A DNA stretch of 64,000 nucleotides from Ophiosphaerella korrae (GCA_028456385.1 JALNQF010000066.1:62001-126000), one strand, 5' to 3'. Counted from the first letter of the stretch, positions 22,515-34,547 are shown. Program-made: numbers and translations. The notes: generated from the letters alone by a model not told the origin.

Positions 22515-23757
22515 TTATAACTTGGCTTCGTCTCGCCATGCCAGACCTCCCTTCTCCTCAGCGTACTGTTTTCCTTTCGACCACCCCAGCCATTGCTTCA
22601 GCGTCTCTTCCCCACCGTGTCCTGGTATCAATGCCGTTTCGACCCATCCGCTGCCTTGAACCCCAGCCCCCTGCCCTACGGCGGCTGGCCTCTGGTCTGG
22701 CCCTTGATGTATAGCGTACCCAGGCGTGGACTGGAGTGTAACCGCAGGTCGCTGATCATAACCCTGGGTCTCGAGTTCAGCGTAAGTAAATACCGGGGTA
22801 CAACACGCATCCGTCCCGTCGAAAATAGCCTCCCACTCCGCCCTAGTCTTCTTCTTGAAAACACTGGCAAAGAATTCCTTCAGCTTAGGCCAATCTTCTC
22901 TAATATCCCTATCGCCCGGTAAATCCTCCTTCCTCAGCCCCAACCCCTTCAGCAATGCGGCATAAAATTGCGGCTCAATCGCCCCAACCGCAACATACTT
23001 CCCATCCATTGTTTCATACGTATCATAAAACGGCGCCCCACCATCCAACATATTCGTCCCCCTCTCCCTCCTCCAGACCTCCGTCTTCATCCCCAGCCGC
23101 GGCATCGTCGCCAACACCGCTGACCCATCCACCATATTCGCCTCCACCACCTGCCCCCTCCCCGTCGCCTGCCTCGCCAACAACGCAAGCAACACTCCCA
23201 TAAAACACATCGCGCCGCCCCCCGCAAAATCCCCCATCAAATTGCCTGGTGGGTACGGCTTCTCCCCTTGCCGCCCAAACAGACTCAGCACCCCCGACAC
23301 CGCGATGTAGTTGATGTCGTGCCCTGCCATGTCCGCGTACTTGCCGTCGCGCCGGAACCCCGTCATGCGCGCGACAACCAAGCGCGGGTTGAGCTCCAGC
23401 ATGGCGTCGGGCGCCAGGCCGGCTTTCTCGAGAACGCCCGGGCGGAACGGGTCGATGAGGACGTCAATTTTTGGGAGCAGTTTTTTTATGAGCGCCAGGC
23501 CGCCTGCAGACTTGAGGTCGATGCGTATGGATGTTTTGCGCCGCGTGAGCTGGTCGGAGGAGAAGGTGGAGTTTGCGCGGTCGAGGCGGAGGACGGTGGC
23601 GCCGTAGTCGGCGAGGAGGAGGCCGGCGAAGGGGCCTGGTGTGAATGTCAGTTTTGTCTCTATGGGAATACGGGATGTTTTGGTTGTGTTTACCTGGTGC
23701 CAGGCCGGCGAATTCGAGGACGCGGATGCCTTTGAGGGGAGGATCTAGGGTGGCCAT
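22515..23757 (-). CDS. Alpha-methylacyl-CoA racemase-like family III CoA-transferase, peroxisomal
   Basis: Exons 23694-23757 and 22515-23635 with a 58-bp intron (GTAAAC...CCAG) inside [16 protein letters not shown]; 394 residues. Residues matching the racemase catalytic set are visible: the His of [11 protein letters not shown], the Asp of [12 protein letters not shown] and the Glu of [12 protein letters not shown]. The enzyme interconverts 2-methylacyl-CoA epimers so that branched-chain acyl groups can enter beta-oxidation. The chain ends AKL, an accepted type 1 peroxisomal targeting signal, which supports that role and peroxisomal location. The segment [18 protein letters not shown] looks like the variable C-terminal lobe. 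Family call firm; substrate inferred. Confidence 0.92.
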
Positions 23758-24322
23758 CGCGAATTGAAGTTGGATTGTACGCGAAGGAATTGAGTGAGAT
23801 GTAGGTTAATTTTGGAGAGGAGCGTTGTGAGGCGGCGTTGAACTTACATTTTTGTCGACGTCGACTTTGGTAGTAATTGCATGTAGCCGGGACCCCCGCG
23901 GGGAAATCGTGCGGATGCCGAGGTGTGGGGAAGGGCTAGGTAGCCGATATGCACATGCGTCTACAGCATCACTCAGTTGTACGCTCAACATCTAAAACAC
24001 AAGACTAGCCTACCCATATTCAATTTATATCGCGATGCAAATGAGGTACATTATACATATACCAGTTGTATACATCACGAATCCTGTTCTGACCAGAAGG
24101 CAGACTAGTTAATACTATCAAGACCACGAGTAGACAGGTCTTTGAGGAGCCGGAGGAGCTGATCATGAAGAAAAGACGGTAACTCGAATGAGAATTCGCG
24201 AACAATGCTGTTGTTTTTAGGGCCGAGTTTATTCCTTACGCGAGTTAGCGTTGGGATATTCTTCGTGAGCCCGTGTACCGGTGGCTACCAGTGCAGACAG
24301 ATATCGAGCCTGGTTGCGCCAA
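23758..24322. other. Intergenic, racemase-like gene promoter
   Basis: Upstream region of the CoA-transferase gene and AT-rich sequence without a recognisable frame. Confidence 0.45.
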
Positions 24323-24650
24323 TTAACAGCGTATTGATACATATGGATAAGGTAAATACTTACCCTTGCCACTAGCTCCCTTAAACATACGTGTGTCGAG
24401 GACACTGACAGCCACCTTGTTGACAGTCAGACTGCCACCCTTGCCACTAGCGGAGCAAGACTCAACATCGATCGTGACAAAGATTGTATCGCCGTAGATA
24501 TCGCGAAGCGCAGCTTGCATTGTGCGGGCTCCAAGGTGACAGGGTTATCCTCATCAATTTTGATAAATGCGGGACAGCGCAGTAGCACCAGCGTCTTGTA
24601 ACAGTCGTGGTCCGAATTGTGGTCCTTGAGATTACTGCCTAGCAATTTCT
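24323..24650 (-). pseudogene. Relic of RNase H-like fold (Gfd2/YDR514C-type) protein, copy 1
   Basis: Two overlapping frames carry one protein: YKTLVLLRCPAFIKIDEDNP (upstream) and, after a frameshift, AALRDIYGDTIFVTIDVESC followed by LTVNKVAVSVLDTRMFKG. The IFVTIDVE ... VNKVAVSVLDTR spacing is that of the first two strands of DEDD-type RNase H-like domains (first acidic residues D and E in IDVE; DTR at the end of strand 2), as in the fungal Gfd2/YDR514C group. The frame ends soon after and no C-terminal half is found. Two further relics of the same family lie at 46330-46660 and 49480-49714 in this window. Family assignment is by motif and tentative; shared ancestry of the three is clear from sequence. 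Confidence 0.55.
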
Positions 24651-25092
24651 AGCCAGACATACAGATGATTTAACAATGGAACATCATGAGTAGGTCTATC
24701 CTAACCCATCATTATCCAAAGAAAGGTCGTGGATGATCTGAGTCCAATCCAGCTATCGACTTTCAAACAACTGTGTCGCTGAGTCTTTGACAAAGTGAGA
24801 AATATGTCAAAAGACTCTTATATAATGGACTGTATACATCTGGCTTTCGCACAAGGGAGAGTGGTGTTCCTACTTTTCTAGTTGACGGATACCGTGGGCT
24901 AGTATGGGTTTGCATCCGTGCATCGCCTAGATACTTCCATTAGAAGCTGCTCCAGACCGAAAGCAAGAAGAAAGCAACTCCAACTCGTGTAATTAGAAAA
25001 TTCGGCCTTGGTGTTGTGTATACGTTTGGATTTGAGTCACGATCAATCGTCCATGTACAGCTCCGCCGACTATTTAGTTCACGGACACAGGC
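24651..25092. other. Intergenic, no recognised feature
   Basis: 3' flank of the Zn2Cys6 gene and AT-rich filler. Confidence 0.4.
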
Positions 25093-26580
25093 TCAAGCCA
25101 AATCCACCTCTCGTCCCCTTCTCCGCAGGATGACTTGAATGCAATCAACTTTCGCCATGCCCTCCTGCCCTCTTGACTCATGCTCCAAATCCTTGGCACT
25201 CCAAACATCTTCAATGTCTCGCATCACTCGTTTCAGGCTTGGGAACTGCTTCAAAATATACATTTCATCGAAGCGGCCGTGCACAAATTGGCGTTGAGTA
25301 ACGTCGATAGCCTCGCACCCAGCTGTGAACAAAGGCCAGACATGTGACGATGTAAGGGGCGAAGTGACCTCAACTTGTTGGATGTACTCCAGGCACTTTT
25401 GAACGTGATCCATACTTATAGGGTTGGGTGCGCCGACGTCTAGCCACGTACGATAAAGATAGATGAACGCTGCGTGTCGGTATGCTTCGGCGGTGCAACG
25501 AATATCTGCACCCTCATCTGTTGCATTCGGACATAGAGCCTCAAAATCCATCGCTAACAAATTCTGCTGTAATTGCCTCCCCGCGGCGTCCTCCTCTTCG
25601 GATAACGTAGTGTCTGTCGAGAAAGCTCTTCGTGCCTTAATAGTGTGTTGTAGGTGGCTGATTCGAGCAACTACAAGTAGCACTTTGGCAATACACTCCA
25701 TGTCTGCCTCGCCTTCGATGGCTCTAAATGCTGTTTCGTGATCAGCTAGTGGTCGCGTTCCGCGAGACACGGATGCCAGGATATCGTGATACGCAAATAG
25801 GCTTAGGAGAAATCTTGTGCTCGATGGAGAAGACCAAGTGGTCATTCCGCCGCCCCGCGTAATCATTGCTTTTGCCCCTGCGAGGTGGTTTGCGACTAAA
25901 ACATCGTTATCGTCACCAAACAGTCGTGCAGAAACCTGCATCATCAAGACTGTGGCTAAAGCCGGCTCGGTCGCAGCTTGATCTGGATCTTGTATCATCT
26001 CTTGAAGCACATGGATGGCATCCTGCTGGTGACGGTATGCTTGTACTCGCAAGGAAGGGTCGTTAGACGAAAGAGCAAGGTGATTGGCTGCCATTGATAG
26101 CACGGTTGATCGGAGAGCGGCCGAATTATGCACCATAGCAGTCAAATGGAGCTGGAATGGTGTGAGGTGAACTTTCCTTGGAGATACAGAAATTAAGCCC
26201 GATAGTCGCTCCACCCAATAATAAAGAAGCCATCGATCATTTGCTGGAAGATTTATTGATATTCGAGGAGAAGCAGGTTGTATCAATGAGAGACTGTATG
26301 TAGAACCAGGTGAGGATGTAGTTGTTCTTGGGGATGGACTGACTAAAGACGTAGGGCCGGAAACTGATTCGTGGTCTGCGGATAGTTTGCTCTTTGCTCG
26401 TCGGGGTCGTTTGGTTGGGGTGCTAATATTTTTATCTTGCCATTTCAACTTCACACCGTACCCTTTGCATGTAATTTGAAGTCTTAGGCATCGACCACAA
26501 AGCGGCTTTTCCTCATCACACTTGTACCCTGCCTCCCTACAAGTCCAACAGCCAGTCCTGGATCTCTTGTGTGTCGTCAT
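25093..26580 (-). CDS. Zn2Cys6 transcription factor with Fungal_trans_2-type domain
   Basis: Single-exon gene of 495 residues from the ATG at 26580. The binuclear cluster is at residues 12-39, spacing CX2CX6CX6CX2CX6C (CWTCREAGYKC ... CGRCLRLQITC), immediately followed by KGYGVKLKW, a signature of the ARCA/Fungal_trans_2 subgroup. A Lys/Arg-rich linker (KRPRRAKSK) and a Ser/Pro/Thr-rich region (residues 65-105) lead into a long helical regulatory domain with SARLFGDDNDVLVANHLAGA and ITRGGG. The last residues are basic and Leu-poor. It would act as a nuclear DNA-binding regulator; targets cannot be read from the sequence. No biosynthetic cluster adjoins it; the nearest intact neighbours are housekeeping genes and an orphan secreted protein. 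Confidence 0.92.
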   Translation of the reverse strand: MTTHKRSRTGCWTCREAGYKCDEEKPLCGRCLRLQITCKGYGVKLKWQDKNISTPTKRPRRAKSKLSADHESVSGPTSLVSPSPRTTTSSPGSTYSLSLIQPASPRISINLPANDRWLLYYWVERLSGLISVSPRKVHLTPFQLHLTAMVHNSAALRSTVLSMAANHLALSSNDPSLRVQAYRHQQDAIHVLQEMIQDPDQAATEPALATVLMMQVSARLFGDDNDVLVANHLAGAKAMITRGGGMTTWSSPSSTRFLLSLFAYHDILASVSRGTRPLADHETAFRAIEGEADMECIAKVLLVVARISHLQHTIKARRAFSTDTTLSEEEDAAGRQLQQNLLAMDFEALCPNATDEGADIRCTAEAYRHAAFIYLYRTWLDVGAPNPISMDHVQKCLEYIQQVEVTSPLTSSHVWPLFTAGCEAIDVTQRQFVHGRFDEMYILKQFPSLKRVMRDIEDVWSAKDLEHESRGQEGMAKVDCIQVILRRRGREVDLA

Positions 26581-27765
26581 TGGAATATGAAACGCATTTT
26601 TGGTGCAGGGACCAGTTCACATCCTGCACCATTATAATTGTAAGAGGACCTTTCTAAAACTTGATCAAAATAAGCTTCGCATTGGAGTCGATGTAGGATA
26701 GATTGGCATGTCAGAAACCGTGGATTTGAAACAAGAAGGGAGAAGTGGCAACGAGATTACGTTAGTCCCGCACACTAATACAAACTTGAGATTGGTCAGC
26801 ATGCCTTATCATTGAAGGAATCATTGACTGTAGAAGGATATAAGTTTTTCGTTTCATTATTGACGCTCGAGATACATAGCGATCATCCACCTTTTCATTA
26901 GGCTAAGGGATGAAGAGTGCAAGACGGCCAAATTATGATTGAGCACATTCACCCGCTGCGCTGTAATAGATTTTGAAGCGCTTCCACTGCCTAGCCAATG
27001 TCTGTAAACGCCTTTCACACGACGGGCACTTGATCCATGGAATATTTGCTAGAGCACAATGATCATCTATTGAGAAATGAATGTACCACTCCTATGACAC
27101 CGCCTACGCAACCAAAAAAATGCGCAGCCAGCTCTAATGGAGTACTTGGTTCCCTCTCCGCATCGCTATATCGCAGCCGCCCAATGGAGAATCTCGGAGT
27201 GCGCCAATACAAAACGTAGAGGGCTGATGAGATGGCGCGGTTGAACTGTCTGATGGTGCGTGAAGAAGAAGCCAGATGCAAGTCGCGCGAAAATTTATTT
27301 AGACTGCACTGACAACCGCTAGTGGCTTGGCAGACCAACACCAATGCAGCATCACGATACAATTACAACGCGATTGCAAATTGTCTTCAGCCTCTTTAGT
27401 TCATCGCTCGTAATACCATTGGCTCATGATGGCAATATATTTGATCTAATCACTTCTTAAATACCTATCCACTAACCTGCATAGGCATGACACGAAAGCA
27501 AACTGTGCCTATACAGTTAACTATACTTGAGTATTCTTGAGCTAGACATGTCGATTTGCACAACTTTATGTATCAAGGTCTTTCTACGTTCGAAATTGAT
27601 GTTCATTTTTATCAATATTAAGCATATGGTTGATAATTGCTACAATTCCAATGCTCTTAGCAATCCTAACAAACTAAATCACCGCAGTGCCCCGTAAATC
27701 AAGGGACTGATCATCATTGGATCACTGCTCCCTGAAGACCTTAATTCACTACCGCAGGGCCATCT
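26581..27765. other. Stretch without a recognisable gene
   Basis: Promoter side of the Zn2Cys6 gene and the 3' flank of the secreted protein gene. Open frames reach 99 codons on the minus strand (27063-27362), but show no motif or codon bias. Confidence 0.45.
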
Positions 27766-28810
27766 TCAAGAATGAATGGTTTCAAGGATTCCAGGCAACA
27801 TTTCCCCCAAGACCTCACTGGCAGGCAGGCTACTAGTACTTGCACCACCGTCAAGATATGTTGACGAGGGCTTGTAGAACGAATAGCCTGCATTAGCGCT
27901 AGAAACGTCCGTGGTGAAACCGAGTACGCTGTTGACCATGGCCAGTACTTTGTTTACTGTGTTCCGTACGGTGCTGAGGAGCCCACCAATACCGCCAGTA
28001 AGTACACTACTAACATTCAGCATATTTAGCTAGGACATTGTTTCGAATTATTACTCACAGAAGAATAGCGGAAGCACTAGCCGCTTTTTTCTGTATGGTA
28101 TATCGATATCCCTGGCTGCCTTTGTAGTACGCATTCTCCGGACGAGTGGGGGTGTATTTTCGTTTGACAGCATTTTGCCCGCCGTATTCACTTGAGGCTT
28201 CCTCGGCTTTAGACCAGTCATAATCGTATTTCTGCATGGAGCCTGTCAGCCTGGAGAAAGCAAGAGCCAGATGTATACGACTTACATTTCTGTCGGTACA
28301 TGCGCCATTCCTATCGGCATATACGCCACCCTTCATCTTTTTAAAGTAATCGCTCCACATCTTTGAGCCTGGATTTCCACTATCCCTGGCATGAACGCCT
28401 ACGGCAATGGCAGCACCATTCTGGATAGCTCCTATGAGGCCGGTAGTGACGCACGAACTCCATGTATTCTTAGTCCCCATCTTGGCCTCAGCCAAGAAGG
28501 TGAGTCACCCCTCAACATTGCGGAACTTAGTTCCTGAATTATAGCCGGTAAGGTAGTTGTTTTGAATTGTCCTGGGATAATCGCGACGCCAATCGACACT
28601 TGAAGCCTCAATCTGCGTATAACTGCAACCAAGATTTCGGCGATAATCGGTTTGTCTCGCCTCTACCGACCCATGATTTTCATCGAATAAGTCTATTTTT
28701 CCTCCAATGTCGAACGGGTTTTTGGCGTGATTGATATCTGCGGCCGGACTCGCGCCAGTCAAGTGGCACAAGGCCATGCTGAGACCGAAGTACAAGTTGC
28801 AGTGCTTCAT
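27766..28810 (-). CDS. Orphan secreted protein (effector-like), four exons
   Basis: Exons 28517-28810, 28286-28468, 28059-28231 and 27766-28009 give 297 residues in phase. Introns: GTTGAG...ACTAAG (48 bp), GTAAGT...GCAG with CTGAC branch (54 bp), GTGAGT...TTAG (49 bp). The N-terminus MKHCNLYFGLSMALCHLTGA is a signal peptide, probably cut after ASPAA. The mature chain has only three Cys (LGCSY, SSCVT, GACTD), a Lys/Tyr-rich middle (KYDYDWSKAEEASSEYGG), an amphipathic GGIGGLLSTVRNTVNKVLAM segment and a Ser/Gly-rich end. I recognise no family. Intron 1 is inferred because reading straight through meets an in-frame TGA at 28505; if that intron is not real, the gene is broken there. Role in secretion outside the cell is inferred from the signal peptide only. 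Confidence 0.6.
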
Positions 28811-29783
28811 CCTGAACGACGAGTAATTGAATACCTAGGGATGACTAAAAGAATAAAGGGTGATCAACTTGCTTTAAATATGTATGCTTACCTACCGATG
28901 CATTGGCTTGGTATTCCCAAAAATGCTGCAAGTCAAACTATCAGGGGCTATTTGAATTCCGCGGAGTAGTTCAGAGCAATGATCTGGAATATTGAGACCC
29001 CTTTGTGGGTTATTTCATTCTTGCGTCAAGTTGTACAGCATGGGCCTGTGGGGCCCGAAGACTCGAAAAATGTTCTACGCTCGTATTCTTCTTTGGAGGT
29101 ATTTTCATATTGTCGATACCGTGACCACTGGTGAGGTCTCGAGAGCTTCACCCTTCATATAACCGACTTCGATAGCATGTTTGGTGTTTAGATTATTACA
29201 TGGTAGGGGCAAGGCAGACACCTCCTTAATAGCACATTTGTGCTGTCAATCTGGGATGTGGAAGAATCATTGAAGTTTAAAGTGGAAGTTTTGGAAGCAA
29301 ACCCACCCTCGATAAATATTGACACTACTGATGTAGTACAATTTGGCCAATATCGGCATTTCTTGAATCTTGTCAAAACCAGAAAGATAGAGTTTTCAGT
29401 ACTTTGAGTTGTGCGGTCTAATATGTCCGTGACATGTTTCAGTCAATTGGATACATGGGAGACGGGCGATCTAAGGGGCAGCAGCTTAAAGATTTTCAGT
29501 CTACTCAGAAACTTTTTCCTAAATAGTCACGAGTATGGTAGGAGTAATGTAAGATTATGAGTCAAATAGTCTTCTAGTTATATTTATTCTATACAAATAT
29601 GAGGTGCGGTTTCTCGCATGTTAGTTGACCGAGAGGCTAGCATTCGTAAAAGCAATAATGACACTGATAAATCCATGAAATTACAGAGATAACTTATGTC
29701 CTCAGCTTGGTAGACTGGGAGTAAGCATTGTTCATTTTAGATTTCTTATTGGTATAAACAAGACCCTCACAAACCACACCATC
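28811..29783. other. Intergenic, AT-rich
   Basis: Promoter of the secreted protein gene and 3' flank of the sugar transporter. No recognisable frames. Confidence 0.45.
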
Positions 29784-31831
29784 TCAAACGCTCTCCTTTC
29801 GATAATCTTCACTAGCCTTCTTCTCACCATCATTGGCACTGTCTCTGAAACTCGCATTCGCAGCCTGTACATGCACGGGAACCACGCTGCTATGCCGTCG
29901 AACCTCCTCATGCTCCATTTGGATGAAGCGCTCTGGTCGCTTCTCAGCAATGGCTTCCTTGTCACGGAAGATGAGAAGCGGTGTGTCGCCGTGGAATATG
30001 CGATCGATGTCTTCTAGCGTTCTGCCAGCAGTTTCAGGGTAGAAGAAATATACTACATGAGGTTAGATGTATTTGGAATATCAAAATGAGGAATGTAATC
30101 TCATGTACCTATTGGAATAAAAGAGAAGTTGAAGATTGTCCATATAATGTAAAAGCGCCAATGTAGGCTCTCAATACCTGGTGGCGTAACTTCAACAACT
30201 AACAGATACCGTTAGCATTTGGAGATGATCCAGGCATGGGCAATGTAATTGTACCCATGAAATTGAATATCCAATTAGTTGCGGTTCCCAAAGCCGCACC
30301 CTTTGTACGCATAGCTAAGGAATTGATTTCCGTAGGGTATAGCTGTACATGTCAGCGACTGACTTATTCCAGTCAGGGGAACTTACCCAGGGAACACCCT
30401 GCCACCCGATGCCAAAGAATACATAGTAGAGGAAGAAGAAAGCAATGGATGCTTTGGCCCACTGTTGCCGAACGGCACCTTCAAGAGATTCCGATTCGTT
30501 GTATCGGATGCAAATAGTGATGATACAATAACAGAAAAATTGGCCTGCTGCGGCGTACATCATCATCTTTCGCCGACCCCAGCGCTCAACATTGGGTATT
30601 CCAATGAGAGAGAAGAGGAGGTAGGAAACTGAGTTACAGGCTGCGAGAAGACGTGCCAAATTGTTTGTGAGGCCGACAGATTGAATGAGCACGGTTGGTA
30701 GGTAGTACGATGTAACATTGATACCAGCTGACAATGTGATCAGTTTTTGCGTAAATATGCCAAGTTATTGTATACGCTTACACAATTGCTGCATAGCCTG
30801 TGTGCCCATGCCCAAGGCAAGCCTTCTGATGGTATGCGTACCCACCTGGTCACCGGTCTTTCCGCGCAGGAGGTCTCTCCATCGCACAGCGTGATCCTTT
30901 TCGTATTGAACGGCCCATTGGATATCTTTGGATTGCGTGATAATGTATGGGTCACTGACATCGGTCGATTCGAGGTCCGCCAGAATCTTTTCTGCCTCTT
31001 CGACACGCTCTCGTGCAATAAGCCAACGGGGACTTTCGGGCAACCATGGAACGGTTGCGAAAAGGATGATGATGAAGAGGAATTGGAATGCAAGGGGTAC
31101 TCGCCATGCTGCACTTCCTCCGACAAATCTGACTATACTCAGCATTGAACTTCAAGGTGTGTAATAGACCTACGAGAACCCATATGTCACCCAATTTGAG
31201 AGTGAGAAACCAGCAATGTTCATGATCATTTCGATCACGATGAGCTTGCCTCGCCAGCTGGCTTTTGACGTCTCGCCTTGCCATACAGGCGCTATAGCCG
31301 TTAGTAATGATTTGCTAAAGCGGAGGTGTATCGCTTACCAGTCGAAGTGTTGATGCCATTGCCTATGCCAGCAACGATTCGACCAACAATCATTTGAGGC
31401 ACTCCGAATGCTGCAATCTGCAGAATAGCACCTATGCTCATGATCGTCGTACCCAGGAGTACGCAATTCTTCCTGCCTAGTGGGTCGCCAATAACGCAAA
31501 CAGATACGGCTCCGAAGAAGCACCCAATATCATAGATAGCGGTGACCGTGCTGATCAAAGACGTCTTGCCGAGGAGGTCCAATGTATCGAGAAAATCGGG
31601 AGTAACAATGACACCACCTATGCTTCCTGTTAGAAAGTACTAACGAGGTAGGAATATACTACGTACCGAAGACACCTTGATCGTAGCCAAAGAGAGTCTA
31701 GAAAAGCGTCAGCGTCTTCATCACGACAAAGGTATCGCAATGCATACCATGTCAGTCGCACAGGCGACTGTTACCCAGAAGGTAAGCCATGCTCCCGTCA
31801 TGCCAAAGTACGGCTTTGACAGTCCAAACAT
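29784..31831 (-). CDS. MFS sugar transporter, nine exons
   Basis: Exons 31748-31831, 31667-31697, 31339-31617, 31174-31291, 30782-31128, 30387-30727, 30255-30342, 30109-30198 and 29784-30052 give 548 residues with every junction in phase. Twelve membrane helices are expected. Sugar-porter signatures are visible: FGYDQGVFGG in helix 1, GDPLGRKN after helix 2, PESPRWLIARER before the central loop, QQLSGINVTSYY in helix 7, ERWGRRKM after helix 8 and FFYPETAGRTLEDIDRIF at the end of helix 12. The last 90 residues are a cytoplasmic tail rich in Glu, Arg and Lys. It should import a hexose or related sugar with protons; the substrate cannot be told. The gene is dense with introns and a single-frame reading would break it into fragments, but I see no disabling change. 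Confidence 0.92.
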
Positions 31832-33053
31832 TGTGCTAAATGCCGAATTTCTGATGATTGCTTCACATGCACTAGGTTTTTGAGATAGTTGTGCTTTCAA
31901 AAAAAATACAATACAGGAAATAGGGCGCTTCGCAATGCATCATATATTCCCAATCATTCACCCCGTTCTACCTCGAGCTATGAGCATATGCCCACAAAAG
32001 CTAATGCAATAGCTAGCTGGGCTTCATTCTCGACGATGACGAAATGCCGCTCGAAAGCTTTGTTCGATTGGTCGCGTACTGCTATGATGACAACAGCGGC
32101 GGATCGATGCACGATCCCCACAAAAGCTAAGTCGGCGTTTCAACGACATCACGGAATGTTCAGGCGCATTTGACACACGTGAGTCGTCGATTAGATGCGC
32201 AACGTCTTTGCTGATGGGCGATCTGTTACACACGGCCTTTCGGGTGGATTCTCGCTAGTGTCGTGTCGATCATCTTTTAGCATGGAGTTCTATGGCACCT
32301 TGTGTGGACATTGAAGCCTGGTCATAAATAGCTGAAGGTGAAGTAACCGATGAAATGATTCTGGGAAGCTAACAATTAGATTACCAAAGGAGAGTTCGTG
32401 CAAATACTGATAGGTACTCATGACGTCCAACGCGAACATCATGAAAGGCGAATCCGATGCATGACAACTCGTCTAGCGCCGAAAGACAGCCGATGTCCTG
32501 TTGTGGGCCCGATTGATGCGGCAAGGTCAAAATAAGCGTGACAAGCTCCATGACAAGGCGCTCCAGGAGTACGCGGCTATGGCGAGCTCCGCATGCTAAT
32601 CATCGCCCAATTCTGTGCAATACCAAGTGCATTTCGAGACTATGTCTGAAATCGCATCGATTTGTTACAATCAATGACTCGCGCACCATCCTGGCTTCAA
32701 GTTAGAACACCCTGTGACGTCATTCTATAGGGCCGAAGACCCCATGACAATTACTGATGTGTATGCTGAACGAGCCTCGTAAATCGGTTACCGCTTGCAG
32801 GAAGGCCTCGCATTATTGTCCTACCAGATCAAAACACCGCGTGCATGCATCCGTAGCGACTTGAGCACGGCGTTTACAAAGCACATTACTAGATTTAAGG
32901 TCTATGTAGAAGTCTAAGATAGCACTGGCTTTGATGGTGATTAGAAAAGAAAATACGGCGGAATTATGTAGATATGCACAGCAGCTTGTCCACGTCGAGG
33001 CATGCTATTAAGTTTCATTGGTATATTTATCATCAGAGACTGTCAAAGATGTT
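31832..33053. other. Intergenic: transporter promoter, AP-1 mu 3' flank
   Basis: About 1.2 kb. The 600 bp next to the transporter start has no open frame of interest. A plus-strand frame of 94 codons (31889-32173) lacks any motif. Confidence 0.5.
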
Positions 33054-34547
33054 TTATTTGACGTCAGGCAACCGCACAGCGATGTCGCCAGACTGTGTTA
33101 TGTACCGCACCCATGGCAATGAGGGATATTGGAGCTGTCAATTCGTTAGTATCGCTCGCCTGTCACTCTTCCATGAGTTGCTTACCTTGGGCTCAATGAT
33201 CTTCAGATACCGCACTTGGATACCGGAGGTGGTGAAGTAGGGAATTTCAAACTTGACGTTGATCGGCCGTTTGCCCTTCCCAGCACCAACACCACCCATA
33301 CTGCCACCGAATCCTCCCATCATGCCGCCGCCCTTTTCATCGTCTCCTCTGACGGATGGAAGACCTAACTCAGCGCGCATAAGGAACTCTTTGCCGCCAC
33401 CAAATTGTTTGATTTTCCATACTATTGAGGAAGTCTCAGGCGCGTAGTGAACGGTTCCAATGTTTGTTCGAAAGCGAGGAGTATCGGCGTCTTCGGGTAC
33501 TGGTATCGAGATTTGGACATTATTGGCTGTGCTTCGCCGCTTAAACTGCGCTCTGGCCTGGGTCGCGTTAGTCATGTTATGGTGATTGTGTTACGTGTGT
33601 GCATACCTTTAGCATATACTCTATCCTACTTCCTGAATGGCTTTCTACTATGCATTCTACCCAGATCAAAGGCTTGACTTGTGTGTTGAGGCGATAACTC
33701 ATGAGCTCAAACTCGCCGTCTGGCGGAATGAAGCTGATTGTTCGGTCGTTCTCAAATCTCGATAATCGTACACACTGGTGGAACTTGACGTCTTCCATTT
33801 CGACAGCCTTGCCTCGAGTCGCTCTGCCGGTGGTCTCGAACATGACCTTGTCGTTCAGCCCTAAGCGCAACTCAGGCATGCCTGAAAGATAACACTTCAT
33901 CTTGACAGCGCCCAAAATTTCTGATCGTAACACATTGCCGTCAGCGGAAACGAGAAGATTGAGAGACTCGATAACGTCGAGGAAGACTTCGTTCTTGCGA
34001 TATCGGATACCCTCGCTACGCCAGCTCACAGCATTAGTGACTGCAATGGGCGGTCGCGCTACTTCGAGCTTGTGTGATTCCTGTGTGATGTATTCCTGCA
34101 ATATCTTGGTTTCGGTTGTCTGGGGGTACCCAAAATCCATCATCTCATCCAGTAACTCGTAGATGACGACAAAGTTGTCTCGTATACTTTCCTCCTCAAG
34201 CTCCTTGAAGTACTCCGTGAATACCTCGACGATCTTGTGTAAAAAGAGGAGGATCTCAGCAGCGTTTGTGTTTCGTTTGGTGAGGGCGAGTAGGTAGAGG
34301 TTGTTATGGCGAATGTAGAGGTAGTTGATGCCTTCGTTGGAGAAGCATGGTGGCACGGCTGAGCTGTCCTCCTCGGCCTCACTGAGCAATACCGGAAATT
34401 TCTCGACGGCTGACATGGGAATGTCTCCCCGGTAGTTGCGCGCCAAAAGGGTCTACGTGCACTTGTCAGTATGGTAGGGAGTTTCGCCTAGGTACCCCAC
34501 AAGCGCACCTTGCCCTTCAGGTCGAGGAAAAACACGGCCGACGCCAT
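33054..34547 (-). CDS. APM1: Clathrin adaptor AP-1 complex subunit mu
   Basis: Exons 34509-34547, 33607-34452, 33186-33557 and 33054-33134; 445 residues. The longin-like N-terminal domain starts MASAVFFLDLKGK and contains YLYIRHNNLYLLALTKRN and FVVIYELLDEMMDFGYPQ. A linker (VSWRSEGIRYRKNEVFLDVI) leads to the mu homology domain, ending SGIQVRYLKIIEPK and YPSLPWVRYITQSGD. This domain binds YxxPhi sorting signals at the trans-Golgi and endosomes. Unusual is a Gly/Met-rich insertion of about 25 residues (KGGGMMGGFGGSMGGVGAGK) in a surface loop of the mu homology domain, probably tolerated as a disordered loop. Introns all follow GT-AG and keep phase. Confidence 0.95.

Noticed and set aside
28505..28507. 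In-frame TGA read as recoding or selenocysteine
   Set aside because: A 48-bp GT-AG intron covering it keeps the frame, and selenoproteins are not expected in these fungi.
25093..31831. Secondary-metabolite or sugar-use cluster formed by the Zn2Cys6 factor, secreted protein and transporter
   Set aside because: The genes are separated by gene-poor kilobases, no biosynthetic or hydrolytic enzyme lies among them, and nothing shows shared regulation.
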